From assembly GCF_050947875.1 (NCBI RefSeq), contig NC_134568.1, forward strand, positions 255,261,778 through 255,325,777: a stretch of DNA of 64,000 nt. Direction: 5' to 3'. The DNA comes from Dermacentor variabilis (lineage: Eukaryota; Arthropoda; Arachnida; Ixodida; Ixodidae). The position numbers and the translations under genes are program-made. Below the pieces are notes generated by a model. That model was not told where the DNA came from, searched no databases, and saw nothing but the letters and a program-made list of their open reading frames with translations. Positions 21,166-31,100 of this stretch are shown here, piece after piece. The stretch's first letter is position 1, and every line of letters begins with the position of its first letter.

Positions 21166-21631
21166 GGAAGGAGATCCCGATGGACAGGGGACTGCATCCG
21201 CTGTCCGGAGGGATGTCGCTCGATGATGCTCATAACCGAAGTCGGGCGTCCCTCGACGTTTCTTGAGCGCAGCGCACAGAGAAGGCCTCGTTCTCTCGTT
21301 CAGGTTCGCACAGGACACTGCAAAGTGACTTCGGGAGAGTTCACATTTTTGTTCTCGTTCCCGGCAAGCGTTAGAACTACGCTGAAACTCAACCGCTCAG
21401 TCAGCAAGCACGGCACAACCCTCACTAAGCCCTGCCAGGCTCTTTCCCCTTCTATACCACTGCCTAGTTCCTTACAGTAGTCTAGCAGCACTTAGAACGC
21501 GTCCACAAATTGGAAAATTGCACTAGAAAGCATGTCATCACTTTGAAACACTAAACAAAAGCAATATGTTAAAAATCCTGCCTCAGGAAGAAAAACATCA
21601 GTAACAAACAATCTTGAGGCTGATTCCTACG
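21166..21631 (-). other. Non-coding region between pol stop and 3' LTR
   Basis: About 470 nt without a convincing frame on the element strand, so no env-like gene. Confidence 0.6.
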
Positions 21632-24600
21632 TTAGGGGCTTCGACTTAAGCCATCGGCGTTACTGTTGAGACTCCCCTTTTTGTAACGCACCTCAAAGGA
21701 ATATTGTTGCAAAGCGAGGCTCCAGCGCAGGAGGCGGCCATTTTTGGGAGAGATGGTCTGCAGCCATTGGAGAGGGCAGTGATCCGTCTCAATGATAAAC
21801 CTCGAGCCGGCTAGATAGCATGACAATTTCTGAACGGCCCACACGAGACATGCACACTCTTTCTCGGTGGCGCTATACGCCTGCTCACGACTGGTCAGCT
21901 TACGACTAGCATACAGGACGGGGTGTTCTACTTCTCCATTTTCCCGTTGGCACAGTACAACGCCCATGCCTCGCTCACTAGCATCGCACTGAACAACGAA
22001 CCCTTTTGTATAGTCTGGCGATCGTAGCACAGGCTGGCTTGTTAGGGCACTCTTTAGGGCGCTAAAAGCTCTTTCCTTTGTCTCGTCCCAGACGACTGTT
22101 TGAGGCTCTGTTTTTCTTAGAGCATCCGTCAGGGGAGCCGCGATATCAGAGTACCTGGGGATGTACCTCTGATAGTAGCCGGCGACACCTAAGAACGACC
22201 GAATATCGGTCTTCGTGCGCGGTTGCGGGAAGTCTCGCACAGCGGCCACCTTTATTTCAGAGGGGCGGCGACGACCCTGACCAATCACGTGACCGAGGTA
22301 GACAACCTCGGCCTGTGCTAACTGGCACTTAGGAGCCTTTACTGTCAAGCCCGCTTCGCGCAGGCGGGTTAGCACTGCCCGCAAGTGTGCCATATGCTCA
22401 GACCAGGATGCGGAGAATATCGCTACGTCGTCTAGATACGGTAAAGCGAATTCTTGCTGTCCCCGCAACACTTTATCCATGAGGCTTGAAAAACAGTATG
22501 GCGCGTTCTTCAAACCAAAACTCAACACTTTAGGACGGAATGTTCCCATTGGTGAAATGAACGCCGCATACCTACTAGCCTCTTCTGTAAGTGGAACCTG
22601 CCAATAACCCCTGACAAGATCTAGGGTGGAAATAAACTGAGCGCTACTAACTTTCTCAAGGCGCTCCTCGATGTTAGGGATCGGATAAATTTGATCCTTA
22701 GTGATGGAATTAAGCCTGCGGTAGTCGACGCAAGGACGAGGTTCCTTGCCCGGTACCTCAACTAAAATCAAAGGGGAGGTATAATCACTCTCACCTGCCT
22801 CAATAACACCGAGCTGTAGCATTTTCTTTACCTCAGCCTCCATAATATCGCTCTGGCGGGGTGACACCCGGTACGCCTTGGATCGTACTGGCTCTGGGGA
22901 GGTAAGTTCTATGTCATGAGTAAGGACAGAAGTCCTACCAGGCCTCTCAGAGAACAGACCTTGAAACTCTTGTAAGAGCTGGTGTAGTTCGGTTTTCTGC
23001 TCACGCGACAGCGATGCTCCACTGACTAAGTCACTAATGACTTGACCGGTGTCTTCCCTGTTCGTCACTGAGCCTAGTCCCGGAAGCTCGACCGTAAGCT
23101 CTTCAGGAACGTTTACCATCATGCACACCACTGCTTCCCTTTGTCTATAAGGTTTGAGCAGATTACAGTGGTAAACTTGCTGTGCTTTCCGCTTTCCTGG
23201 CAGACTTACCACGTAGTTAACGTCCGACAGTTTCTGAACAATTCGTGCTGGGCCCTCCCACTGCACGTCTAGTTTGTTGTTTAGCGATGTGCGCAATATC
23301 ATGACCTCATCGCCCACCTCAAAACGACGGGCCCTGGCTGTCCGATCATAATAAACCTTGGCCCTCTGCTGGGCCTTTGCCATTGCTTCACCTGACAACT
23401 CCTGTGCCCTTCTTAAGCGTTCGAGGAGCTTAAGCACGTACTCCACCACGACTGGGTCGTCGCCCCTGCCTTCCCACGATTCTCGAAGCATGCGAAGCGG
23501 AGACCGAAGCGAGCGACCGTACACCAGCTCAGCTGGCGAAAACCCCGTAGCTGCATGCGGCGCGGTCCTTAATGCAAACATCACCCCAGGCAGACACAGC
23601 TCCCAGTCAGTTCGATGTTCAAAACACAAGGCTCTCAACACGCGCTTCATGACGGAGTGGAGCTTCTCAACGGAATTCGACTGTGGGTGGTACACTGAGC
23701 TGTGTAGCAGCTTTACCCCACACCTTTCGAGAAAAGTTGTCGTCAAAGCGCTAGTAAACACTGTGCCCTGATCTGATTGGATTTCCGCAGGAAAACCAAC
23801 TCGCGCAAATATGGACAGTAGTGCATTGACTATCTCAACTGAGCTGAGTTCTTTAAGCGGCACTGCTTCAGGGAACTTTGTCGCTGGGCAGATCACAGTC
23901 AAAATGTGTCTGTACCCCGTGGCTGTTACCGGCAGAGGTCCCACTGTATCAATAACGAGCCGTCTAAAAGGCTCCGTAATGATAGGTACCAACTTCAACG
24001 GCGCCCTCGATTTGTCCCCTGGTTTGCCCACCCGCTGACAGGTGTCACATGTCCTCACGAAATGGTCTGCGTCCCGAAAACACCCTGGCCAATAGTACTC
24101 TTGCAAGAGACGGTCCTTAGTTTTCTTAACTCTAAGGTGTCCGGACCACGAACCCCCATGCATCAAGCGCAACAGATCCTGACGATAGCATTGAGGAACG
24201 ATCAGCTGATCGAACTCCACTCCTCTGCGGTCTAGATACTTCCGGTACAGGACTCCACCTCTTTCCACAAAACGCGCATTTTTCCTGGCGATACCTTCCT
24301 TGACATTGCAGCGTATGTTTTCTAGGCTACCATCCTTCTTTTGCTCGGCTATCAAAGCCGACCGGCTGACTTTTAGCAACCTATTAAGTCCGTCTGACGT
24401 AGGCGCGATGAGCAAATCTGCAGATAGCTTTTCTAACTTTCCCGCATCGGGATTTTCCTCTCCGGTATCTGGTGCCTTTAACGTTACAGACTCAAGTTTA
24501 TTCAGTTCGGGCGTGCTCTGAATATCGGCTTGCTGCGCCTCTGACCCTTTCTCATTGTTTGATAACGTCGGCCCCGCAACTACCGCCTTTGCAGCGAGCT

Positions 24601-24649
24601 CCCGAACCTTCGATCTGGTTAAGGCCTGAACGCTAGCCTCACCAAACAA
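21632..24649 (-). CDS. pol: Gmr1-like pol: integrase, reverse transcriptase, RNase H
   Basis: Uninterrupted 1005-residue frame. Integrase comes first: an HHCC zinc finger (H164, H171, C201, C204), then a DDE core with D234 (VIDTVGPL), D293 (QSDQGTVF) and E328 (HPQSNSVEKL), then a GPY/F-like C-terminal module (WEGPARIV, near 464). RT follows: FISTLDLVRGYWQVPL (motif A, near 673), FGLKNAPYCF and the catalytic YLDD at 738-741. RNase H is last: D889 (QCDAS), E930 (TEKEC), D956 (ETDHCPL) and NADGLSR near 997. All key residues are present. The native frame continues upstream of the M at 24649 (FSNRSDHLLREKGLLF) towards protease, but is cut off by a poly-C run. Confidence 0.95.
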   Translation of the reverse strand: MFGEASVQALTRSKVRELAAKAVVAGPTLSNNEKGSEAQQADIQSTPELNKLESVTLKAPDTGEENPDAGKLEKLSADLLIAPTSDGLNRLLKVSRSALIAEQKKDGSLENIRCNVKEGIARKNARFVERGGVLYRKYLDRRGVEFDQLIVPQCYRQDLLRLMHGGSWSGHLRVKKTKDRLLQEYYWPGCFRDADHFVRTCDTCQRVGKPGDKSRAPLKLVPIITEPFRRLVIDTVGPLPVTATGYRHILTVICPATKFPEAVPLKELSSVEIVNALLSIFARVGFPAEIQSDQGTVFTSALTTTFLERCGVKLLHSSVYHPQSNSVEKLHSVMKRVLRALCFEHRTDWELCLPGVMFALRTAPHAATGFSPAELVYGRSLRSPLRMLRESWEGRGDDPVVVEYVLKLLERLRRAQELSGEAMAKAQQRAKVYYDRTARARRFEVGDEVMILRTSLNNKLDVQWEGPARIVQKLSDVNYVVSLPGKRKAQQVYHCNLLKPYRQREAVVCMMVNVPEELTVELPGLGSVTNREDTGQVISDLVSGASLSREQKTELHQLLQEFQGLFSERPGRTSVLTHDIELTSPEPVRSKAYRVSPRQSDIMEAEVKKMLQLGVIEAGESDYTSPLILVEVPGKEPRPCVDYRRLNSITKDQIYPIPNIEERLEKVSSAQFISTLDLVRGYWQVPLTEEASRYAAFISPMGTFRPKVLSFGLKNAPYCFSSLMDKVLRGQQEFALPYLDDVAIFSASWSEHMAHLRAVLTRLREAGLTVKAPKCQLAQAEVVYLGHVIGQGRRRPSEIKVAAVRDFPQPRTKTDIRSFLGVAGYYQRYIPRYSDIAAPLTDALRKTEPQTVVWDETKERAFSALKSALTSQPVLRSPDYTKGFVVQCDASERGMGVVLCQRENGEVEHPVLYASRKLTSREQAYSATEKECACLVWAVQKLSCYLAGSRFIIETDHCPLQWLQTISPKNGRLLRWSLALQQYSFEVRYKKGSLNSNADGLSRSP

Positions 24650-26085
24650 AAGCCCCTTCTCGCGCAGGAGGTGATCGGACCTGTTTGAAAATAGGTACGG
24701 GTACTGGGGGGGGGGGGCAGCATAGATGACACTGCCGCCTCCGTCTCAAGCGCTCCGAAAGGTCCTTCAATAAGCACTTTTGCTACCGGCAGACACACAC
24801 TATGAGCTTCCACGGCTTGCTTGATCCATGCGCACTCGCCCGTGAACATATCGGGTTCTACGTAGGACGGGTGAACTACATCCATCGTAGCTGCGGAATC
24901 GCGAAGCACTCGGCACTCTTTCCCGTTCACGAGGAGGTCTCGCATGTAAGGCTCGAGAAGCTTCATGTTCTCGTCAGTGCTGCATAATGAAAAAAACACA
25001 ACTTTTGGTGTTGTTTCCGGACACTGCGCCGAAAAGTGACCCGGCTTCTGGCACGTATAACAAACGCGCGCTTGCCTCATCTCGAACCGTTTTCTGCGTT
25101 CGGCTTCGGTTGCCGCCGTCTCCTTTCGTTCGTTTTGCCGCCGTCTCCGCCGTCTCCTTTCATCCGCACTACGTGTGTCGCCCCTTTCTCTCATGGGCGT
25201 GAACTTCGGCCTCTCAAACTTCGAGCCAAATTCACCCTTTTGACCGTCTTTAGCTCCGCGAGCCCGACGCGTCACAAACTCCTCGGCTAGCTCAGCGGCT
25301 TTAGCCACCGTACAAACGTCTGGCCTATCCAAGACCCAGTACCGCACGTTCTCCGGTAACCGACTATAAAACTGTTCTAGCCCGAAACACTGCAGAACTT
25401 TCTCGTGGTCACCAAACGCTTTCTCTTCTTTGAGCCACTCCTGCATGTTTGACATCAGCCTGTACGCAAACTCTGTGTATGACTCACTTCTGCCTTTCTC
25501 ATTTTCCCGAAACTTCCGACGGAACGCCTCCGCTGACAGCCTGTACTTTTTTAGCAGACTCGATTTCACTTTGTCGAAATCCTCTGCCTCCTCTCTATCC
25601 AAGCGAGCGACTACGTCGGCCGCCTCGCCGGGTAACAAAGTGAGCAAGCGCTGTGGCCACGTTTCCCGAGAGAACCCCTGCTTCTCGCACGTTCGCTCAA
25701 AGTTAACCAGGAACAAACCAATGTCCTCTCCAAGCTTAAACGGCCGCATCAGGTCAGTCATTTTGAACAATACTCGTTCTCCTGCACCGTGTGCCTGACT
25801 TCCATTACGAGCGCGTTCCATCTCTACCTCGAGACGCTTCATTTCCAAAGCGTGGTCGCGCTCTTCTTTTTCTTTCTCTTTTTGTTCTTTACGTTCTCGC
25901 TCCTGTTTTTTTGCAGTCTCCCTCTCCTCAATGGTCTCAAGGCATTCCGACAGCTCGTCATCCTCAGCTTCTAACTCAAGAATAGCCCTTAGCAGTTCAG
26001 GTTTTCTGAGTTTGTCTGAGACATCCAGACCCAACTCTCTTGCAAGCTCCAGCAATTTCGGTTTGCGCAACGACTTCAAATCCAT
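24619..26085 (-). CDS. gag: Gmr1-like gag with SCAN-like capsid, zinc knuckle and protease
   Basis: 488 residues from the ATG at 26085. The N-terminus is SAP-like (KLLELARELGLDVSDKLRKP, residues 10-29). A charged coiled coil spans about 50-95. Capsid follows from about 105 to 275. Its C-terminal half (AFRRKFRENEKGRSESYTEF, then LPENVRYWVLDRP) resembles the vertebrate SCAN domain. An Arg-rich stretch leads to a CCHC knuckle, CYTCQKPGHFSAQC (342-355), then the retropepsin motif DSAAT at 396. The protease ends out of frame after PPPP at 457. The last 28 residues come from reading past the 12-C run in the wrong frame and are artefactual. Confidence 0.9.
   Translation of the reverse strand: MDLKSLRKPKLLELARELGLDVSDKLRKPELLRAILELEAEDDELSECLETIEERETAKKQERERKEQKEKEKEERDHALEMKRLEVEMERARNGSQAHGAGERVLFKMTDLMRPFKLGEDIGLFLVNFERTCEKQGFSRETWPQRLLTLLPGEAADVVARLDREEAEDFDKVKSSLLKKYRLSAEAFRRKFRENEKGRSESYTEFAYRLMSNMQEWLKEEKAFGDHEKVLQCFGLEQFYSRLPENVRYWVLDRPDVCTVAKAAELAEEFVTRRARGAKDGQKGEFGSKFERPKFTPMRERGDTRSADERRRRRRRQNERKETAATEAERRKRFEMRQARVCYTCQKPGHFSAQCPETTPKVVFFSLCSTDENMKLLEPYMRDLLVNGKECRVLRDSAATMDVVHPSYVEPDMFTGECAWIKQAVEAHSVCLPVAKVLIEGPFGALETEAAVSSMLPPPPSTRTYFQTGPITSCARRGFCLVRLAFRP
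24706..24717 (-). other. 12-base homopolymer that breaks the gag-pol frame
   Basis: On the minus strand, ATGCTG is followed by twelve C. A run of 10 (or 7, 13) would join protease in frame to QYPYLFSNRSDHLL and on to integrase. The tract is either a slippage mutation, an assembly error or, less likely, a programmed shift site. Confidence 0.75.
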
Positions 26086-26400
26086 GGCTGCTCTGAATGC
26101 TGCTTTCTCTACTGCCTATTATTGTCTTGCCGCAAACTAACCCGGCAGCAACGACAACCACAATTACCAGCTCTGTTTCTGACACTAACAAAAGCCTGGC
26201 AAAGCTCAGAAGAAGAAAGTCCCGCACTCACCAAACCTCGCAGCCAAGAGTTCAGCGCAGTCGTTCCGCTGCAGGCAACCAGTCATCACACAGGGCTCGT
26301 TGCACTGCTCCCGGATCGTTGTTGAGCTGCTCAGCATACAGTCAACTGCATCTCTTCGCTGCTGGCCTCCGTTGTCGCGATCTCACCGCTGGCAGACAGT
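26086..26400 (-). other. 5' leader of the Gmr1-like element
   Basis: 315 nt between the 5' LTR and the gag ATG, expected to hold the primer-binding site and packaging signal. The minus strand just after the LTR reads ACTGTCTGCCAGCGG. It has no TGG-initial tRNA match that I recognise, so the primer is unknown. Confidence 0.5.
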
Positions 26401-27341
26401 TGTTGTGGTCGGACTGCTGGCGCGAGTTGTTGGGAACTCGGCGCTGACGCCCGTGGTTGCACCTGGGTCGCAAGCCCCAAGGGTAGCGTTGGCCTGGCGG
26501 CCTGGGGTACAACTGGAAGCATCCGAAGGTCCCGGCAAAGCATGAGTCGACTGGTAACAACAAAACAACTTGTTTATTCTAACATCGCAAAGAGTTGGCG
26601 GTCAGGTTGACCGAAGTAGAGAGACGGGAGTGCACTTTACTCAACAGAAGAAATCGGAGCCCTCTTTTGGCGTCCGGGGGCAGCTGCTTTTATACTCTCG
26701 CAGTTGAGGGCAAGAAGGAACCCCTCTATAGACAAGCACGTGACTGTGCCGCTCGGGCACAATGGGATAAGGTGACGCATACTGTCGTGTCGCCGCCGGT
26801 CGGGCACAATGGGGAGGAGAAGGTGGCTCACACTGTCGTGTCGCCGCCGGTCGGGCACAATGGGGAGGAGAAGGTGGCTCACACTGTCGTGTCGCCGCCG
26901 GTCGGGCACAATGGGGAGGAGAAGGTGGCTCATACTGTCGTGTCGCCGCCGGTCGGGCACAATGGGGAGGAGAAGGTGGCTCCGCCTGTCGTGTCGCCGC
27001 CGGTCGGGCACAATGGGGAAGAGAAGGTGGCTCACACTGTCGTGTCGCCGCCGGTCGGGCACAATGGGGAGGAGAAGGTGGCTCACACTGTCGTGTCGGC
27101 GCCTGTCAGACACCCTCGCTTCACAGTTGTTGGGAGCTCCTCTCCCCGGCTGCCGCGCTTCGACAAGCGTGGGCACCAATATGCACATACACTCACACAC
27201 GCACATGAAGACACGTGGCATCGGAACATGCCTGGACGCGCTTGGCGGGGAGGCGTAGCGGCGACGCCGAACGGGCCAAAATGTCTGCCGCTTTGTTGCA
27301 GCCGCGCCGGCTAAACCGCGCGTCGTAGGCGAAACGTAACA
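26401..27341 (-). repeat. 5' LTR of the Gmr1-like element
   Basis: 941 bp. It differs from the 3' LTR at five positions: a cluster of three (CACAC versus CCGCC in minisatellite unit 5), one A/G in the same unit, and one G/T near 27126. TATA at 26688-26694 and AATAAA at 26573-26578 on the minus strand. This copy should drive the element. Confidence 0.95.
26772..27111. repeat. 51-bp minisatellite in U3 of the 5' LTR
   Basis: Same six units plus partial seventh, in the same phase as in the other LTR. Unit number has not changed since insertion, although unit 5 carries four substitutions. Confidence 0.95.
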
Positions 27342-27345
27342 GTGT
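27342..27345. repeat. Target-site duplication GTGT (right)
   Basis: Matches 20206-20209. Confidence 0.8.
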
Positions 27346-28045
27346 GCAATGGGGGGAGGGGGCAGCTGGAAAGAGCGGCACCTACCTTGAGGCCTCCCCG
27401 CGGAAAAAGCAGGAGCGCGTGGGTCAATGCCCCTTGTCAAGTCCGAATCATGCGGAAAAGGACAAAGGGAAGCAGAGAGAGGTAGGAGAGAGTGAAATGG
27501 TGATTATCGCCGGTGACTCAAACCTGGGTAGGTGCTCATGAGCAATTATGGCGAGGGTGAAAGGCGATAAAAGAGTGGCGGTAGGGACATTTCCAGGGTG
27601 GACACTGGGTTCTGTCATGGAGCGAGCAAAAGAAAAGCTCGCGGAAAATGCCCACGTGCGCAACCTTGTCATAGTAGCAGGTGGGCTAAATGACGTCCTA
27701 AACAGGAAAGGAACAGGACTAGCCCAGCGCTTGGCGAAGGGGGTGGACGACTTGCGCGAGCTATCCCCTCAGGTGCAGATTGGCTTGTGCACGATGCCGG
27801 AGGTGCCTGTACGTGACAGTCACATACAAAGAGCCGTAGTGGCTGCTAATGAGGTGATATGGAAAATGAGCCGAGAGAAAGGCTTCGAGGTTGTCGAAGT
27901 AAACAGGGAAGTGAGAAAGTGTGGTGGTTTTCAACGAGACGGGATCCACTTCAATTACAGGCTTGCACGAGAAGTGGGCTGGCGACTCGCTGGTCGCACT
28001 GTTGCTTTTTCAGGGGGCCCACGGGCGCTCAGGAGGCCACAGTAG
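27346..28045 (+). pseudogene. CR1-like LINE ORF1, esterase (SGNH hydrolase-like) domain
   Basis: The frame enters in phase with 20209. MVIIAGDSNLGRCS carries the GDS nucleophile block. An in-frame TGA follows at 27539-27541. The frame then resumes with GTFPGWTLG, VIVAGGLNDVL (GxND block) and ends with RDGIHFN (DxxH catalytic block). These four blocks in order are the signature of SGNH/GDSL hydrolases, which occur as the esterase domain in ORF1 of some CR1-group LINEs. The function in retrotransposition is not settled. One stop makes this copy inactive, but all catalytic residues are still present. Confidence 0.75.
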
Positions 28046-31000
28046 GTAGTAATGAAGAAGGTCCCCTAAGGGAACCTCAGTATAGCATCGCCGTCAATAA
28101 CAGAAAAAGGAGGAAGGCAAGAAAGAGAGCTCGCCATGCAATAGGCTACATAAACATGCAGGGCGGCAGAAGAAAGGAAAAGTGGGCAGAGATTGAGGAG
28201 CAGTAATATAGAGAACAAATAGGGGTGTATGCGGTTACAGAAATGCACCTTAGAGACTCAGAAGAGCCGCCAGTTATTGTGAATTATGTTTGGGAAGGGT
28301 GCAACAGAACTAAGCCGGAAAGAAAGGGAGGGGGAGTCGGAATGCTCATCCATCAGGGAGCCAAATGGAAAAGAGTAAATTCACAATGTCAAGAGCATCT
28401 TTGGTTATCAGGTACAATGAGTTGGAAAGAAACTTGGCTGGGCGTTACGTATTTGTGGACCGGAAATGATTGCACAGAGAAGAATAAAGAGTTAGTGGAA
28501 TGCATAAGCGCTGATATTAAGGGTTTCGGGAATGGTGCTGAAATTGTTCTATTAGGCGAGATGAATGCCCACATACAGGATTTAGATGGCTATAACGACA
28601 ACAACGGAAAGTCAATGCTAGACCTTTGTGAACAACATAACCTTCTTATTGTAAATGCAGGGCCTAAGTGTGAAGGGCAGATCACGTGGGAAGTGGGAAG
28701 CCGGCAGTCAACCATTGATTACTGTCTGATGACAGAAGGAATTCATGATAAGTTGAGAGAAATGGTCATTGACGAGGAAGGGCATACAGCAGCATAGGTA
28801 GTGACCATAAACGCATCATTTTGAAAATGGGATATGTAGTTGGGAAAGAGAGCAAGGAGCGCAAAATGGCAAGTCCCATTTTGAAAGCTGAACATATAGC
28901 AAATGTAGTCACTATAGTCGAGGAAGAACTTGGCAAATGGCCAGGTAAAGAGTGGGAATATGGTGAGCTTCTAAGTGTAATAACGACAGAAATACGGGAA
29001 GAGAAACAACGTGTTCGTTGGAAAGGAAGAAAGAAACCGAAAAGCTAGTGGAACAGGGAGATACGAGAAGCGATCGCCCAACGACAGAAAGCATCTCGAG
29101 AGCACAGGCAGGCAAAGAAGGCGCAGTTGCCGCAGGATGAAGTAGTCAGTAAATGGGAAGAACACCGGGAGAAAAAATATATGGTTCAAATACTGGTGCA
29201 AACAAAGACAAAAGGTGAAAGTGAACGTTGGTTGTCAGAAATATGTGAGAAAAAGAAGGGCGCACGTAGAATATTTTGGAACCACATAAAATTATTAGGC
29301 AGGAAGTCAACAACAATACAACAACATATCCTAGACGAAGATTGAAACAAACTGGAAGGAAGCGGCATTAAATTACATCCGAAAAATAACAGCCGAATCT
29401 TTCCAAGGCAAGGACGATGTATTATTTGAAGAAAAAAAGAGCATGAAAGAGAACCAGCTGGATAAGGAACTGGTGCTGACAAATTTCAACTGGAAGAAAG
29501 CCGAAGAGAAAATTCCTAAACGCACAGCCACAGGGCTAGACGAGGTTCCCGTTAGGCTGATTAATGAACTAGGACCAAAAAGTAAGGAGGCTCTGGTTAA
29601 AGCAGTGGGGAAAACTTTAAAAGATAGACGAACACCAGACAGTTGAATACAAGGTAGAATAAATTTAACTTATAAAGGTAAGGGGGAGAAAGATAGCATT
29701 GACTCGTATTGAGCGTTGACGATTGCATCGGTAATATACAGGTTAGCAATGCAGGCAATCAAATTAAAGCTGCAAGCATGCATGGTCAGAGAATAATGAC
29801 ATCTTGGGAGAACTTCAGAATGGCTTCAGAATAGGCAGGCGTTTAGATGATGACTTATTTGCTCTTACTCTCTGTGTTGAAATATCAAGAATAGAAAGCA
29901 TACCGTTATGTGGGGCCTTTTTAGACATTACAGGAGCGTATGACAACGTAGACCGCAACATTTTGTGGGATATTCTGGAAGGGGAAGGCTTAGGCGACGA
30001 TTGTCTACAGCTTTTGAGAGAGATTTACCTACAAAATACCGTTTGCGTTGAATGGGAAAGGGTGAGGAGCGAGGAGAAATTTGATATCAGCAAGGGACTG
30101 AGGCAGGGGTGCCCTTTATTCCCACTGCTGTTTATGATGTATATGGTGAGGATGGAGAGGGCGCTAGAAGGAAGTAATATCGGGTTTAACCTCTCATACA
30201 AACAGGCAGGTACAGTACTAGAGAAACAGCTTCCAGGTCTATTTTATGCGGACGATATTGTGTTTCTAGCTAACAAGCAGAGTGATTTGCAACGTCTGGT
30301 TAATATCTGTGGACAGGAAGGCGAGAATTTAGGTTTGAAATTTAGCGTTAGAAAATCAGGTGTTATGGTGTTCAATGAAAACAGTGAAAAACCTCGGGAA
30401 AATCCTCGGTTAAAATAATATAGATACCTTGGTATATGGATAGACGAAGGCAATATATATATGGAAACACGGGGAAAAACAATAACAGTAAAGGGGAAAA
30501 GAAATGCAGCCATAATGAAACACAGAACACTATGGGGATACAATAGGTACGAGGTGCCCCGGGGTATGTGAAAAGGTGTAATTGTTCCAGGTCTTACTTT
30601 TGGAAATGCGGTTGTTTTCTTTAAACCAGGGGTACAATCAGGACTCAATGGCAACCGAAGGTCAGTGGGACGCCTCGCATTGGGCGCTCACGGGAAGACT
30701 ACAAATGAAGCTGTGCAGGGTGATATGGGCTGGACAAGTTTCGAAGTGAGGGAAGCACAGTGAAATTTATTATAAAAAACTACTGAGAAATATGGAGGAA
30801 AGTAAATAGGCTGGGAAAGTGTTGATGTATCTGTACAGGAAAAACATTGGTTCACAGTGGAGGAAAAGAACTAGGAAGCTTACCAGCAAGTACGCAGCCT
30901 GTAGGGTGGGCAACACAGCAGCAAAGAACGTCAAGCGGAAAGTCAGAGAGGCTGAAATAATCTCATGGGTGGCGGCAATGGAAAAGTAACCTGTTATGAG

Positions 31001-31100
31001 TAACTTAAGAGGAAAAAACGAAATCAGGAAAGAATTTTTGATAACTCAAAGGGAAGACCATTACTTTTCGAAGCGAGATCGGGATGCCTTAGAACACGGA
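28046..31100 (+). pseudogene. CR1-like LINE ORF2, endonuclease and reverse transcriptase (broken)
   Basis: The endonuclease runs from about 28140 (AIGYINMQGG, VYAVTEMHLRD). It has LLGEMNAHIQDLDGY (usual GDMN, here GEMN), STIDYCLM and, after a frame change near 28795, GSDHKRIIL. An about 500-nt linker leads to RT. RT contains RTATGLDEVPVRLIN, FLDITGAYDNVDR (motif A), GLRQGCPLFPLLF (motif B) and YADD at 30245-30256. The thumb and C-terminal parts follow in degraded frames to KRDRDALEHG at 31100, where a second LINE is inserted. At least five stops or frameshifts are visible. No RNase H, as usual for CR1. Confidence 0.8.

Larger units (their letters stand above)
20210..27341 (-). mobile_element. 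Complete Gmr1-like Ty3/gypsy LTR retrotransposon
   Basis: 7.13-kb minus-strand element with two 941-bp LTRs and a 5250-bp internal region. Each LTR reads TG..CA on the minus strand. I count five mismatches between the LTRs (about 99.5 % identity) and no indels, so the insertion is recent. Domain order is Gag(SCAN-like)-CCHC-protease-integrase-RT-RNase H. Integrase before RT is the copia order, yet the RT and integrase sequences are of gypsy type. That combination and the SCAN-like capsid define the Gmr1-like group. No env frame exists between pol and the 3' LTR. It sits inside ORF1 of a CR1-like LINE. Confidence 0.9.

Noticed and set aside
20404..21318. Long open frames on both strands over the 51-bp repeats, 240-290 codons
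   Set aside because: A 51-bp tandem unit keeps frames open by arithmetic. They lie inside an LTR and have no family resemblance.
21166..21631. Possible env gene between pol and the 3' LTR, which would make the element retrovirus-like
   Set aside because: No frame of useful length on the element strand; the plus-strand frame there is a chance one.
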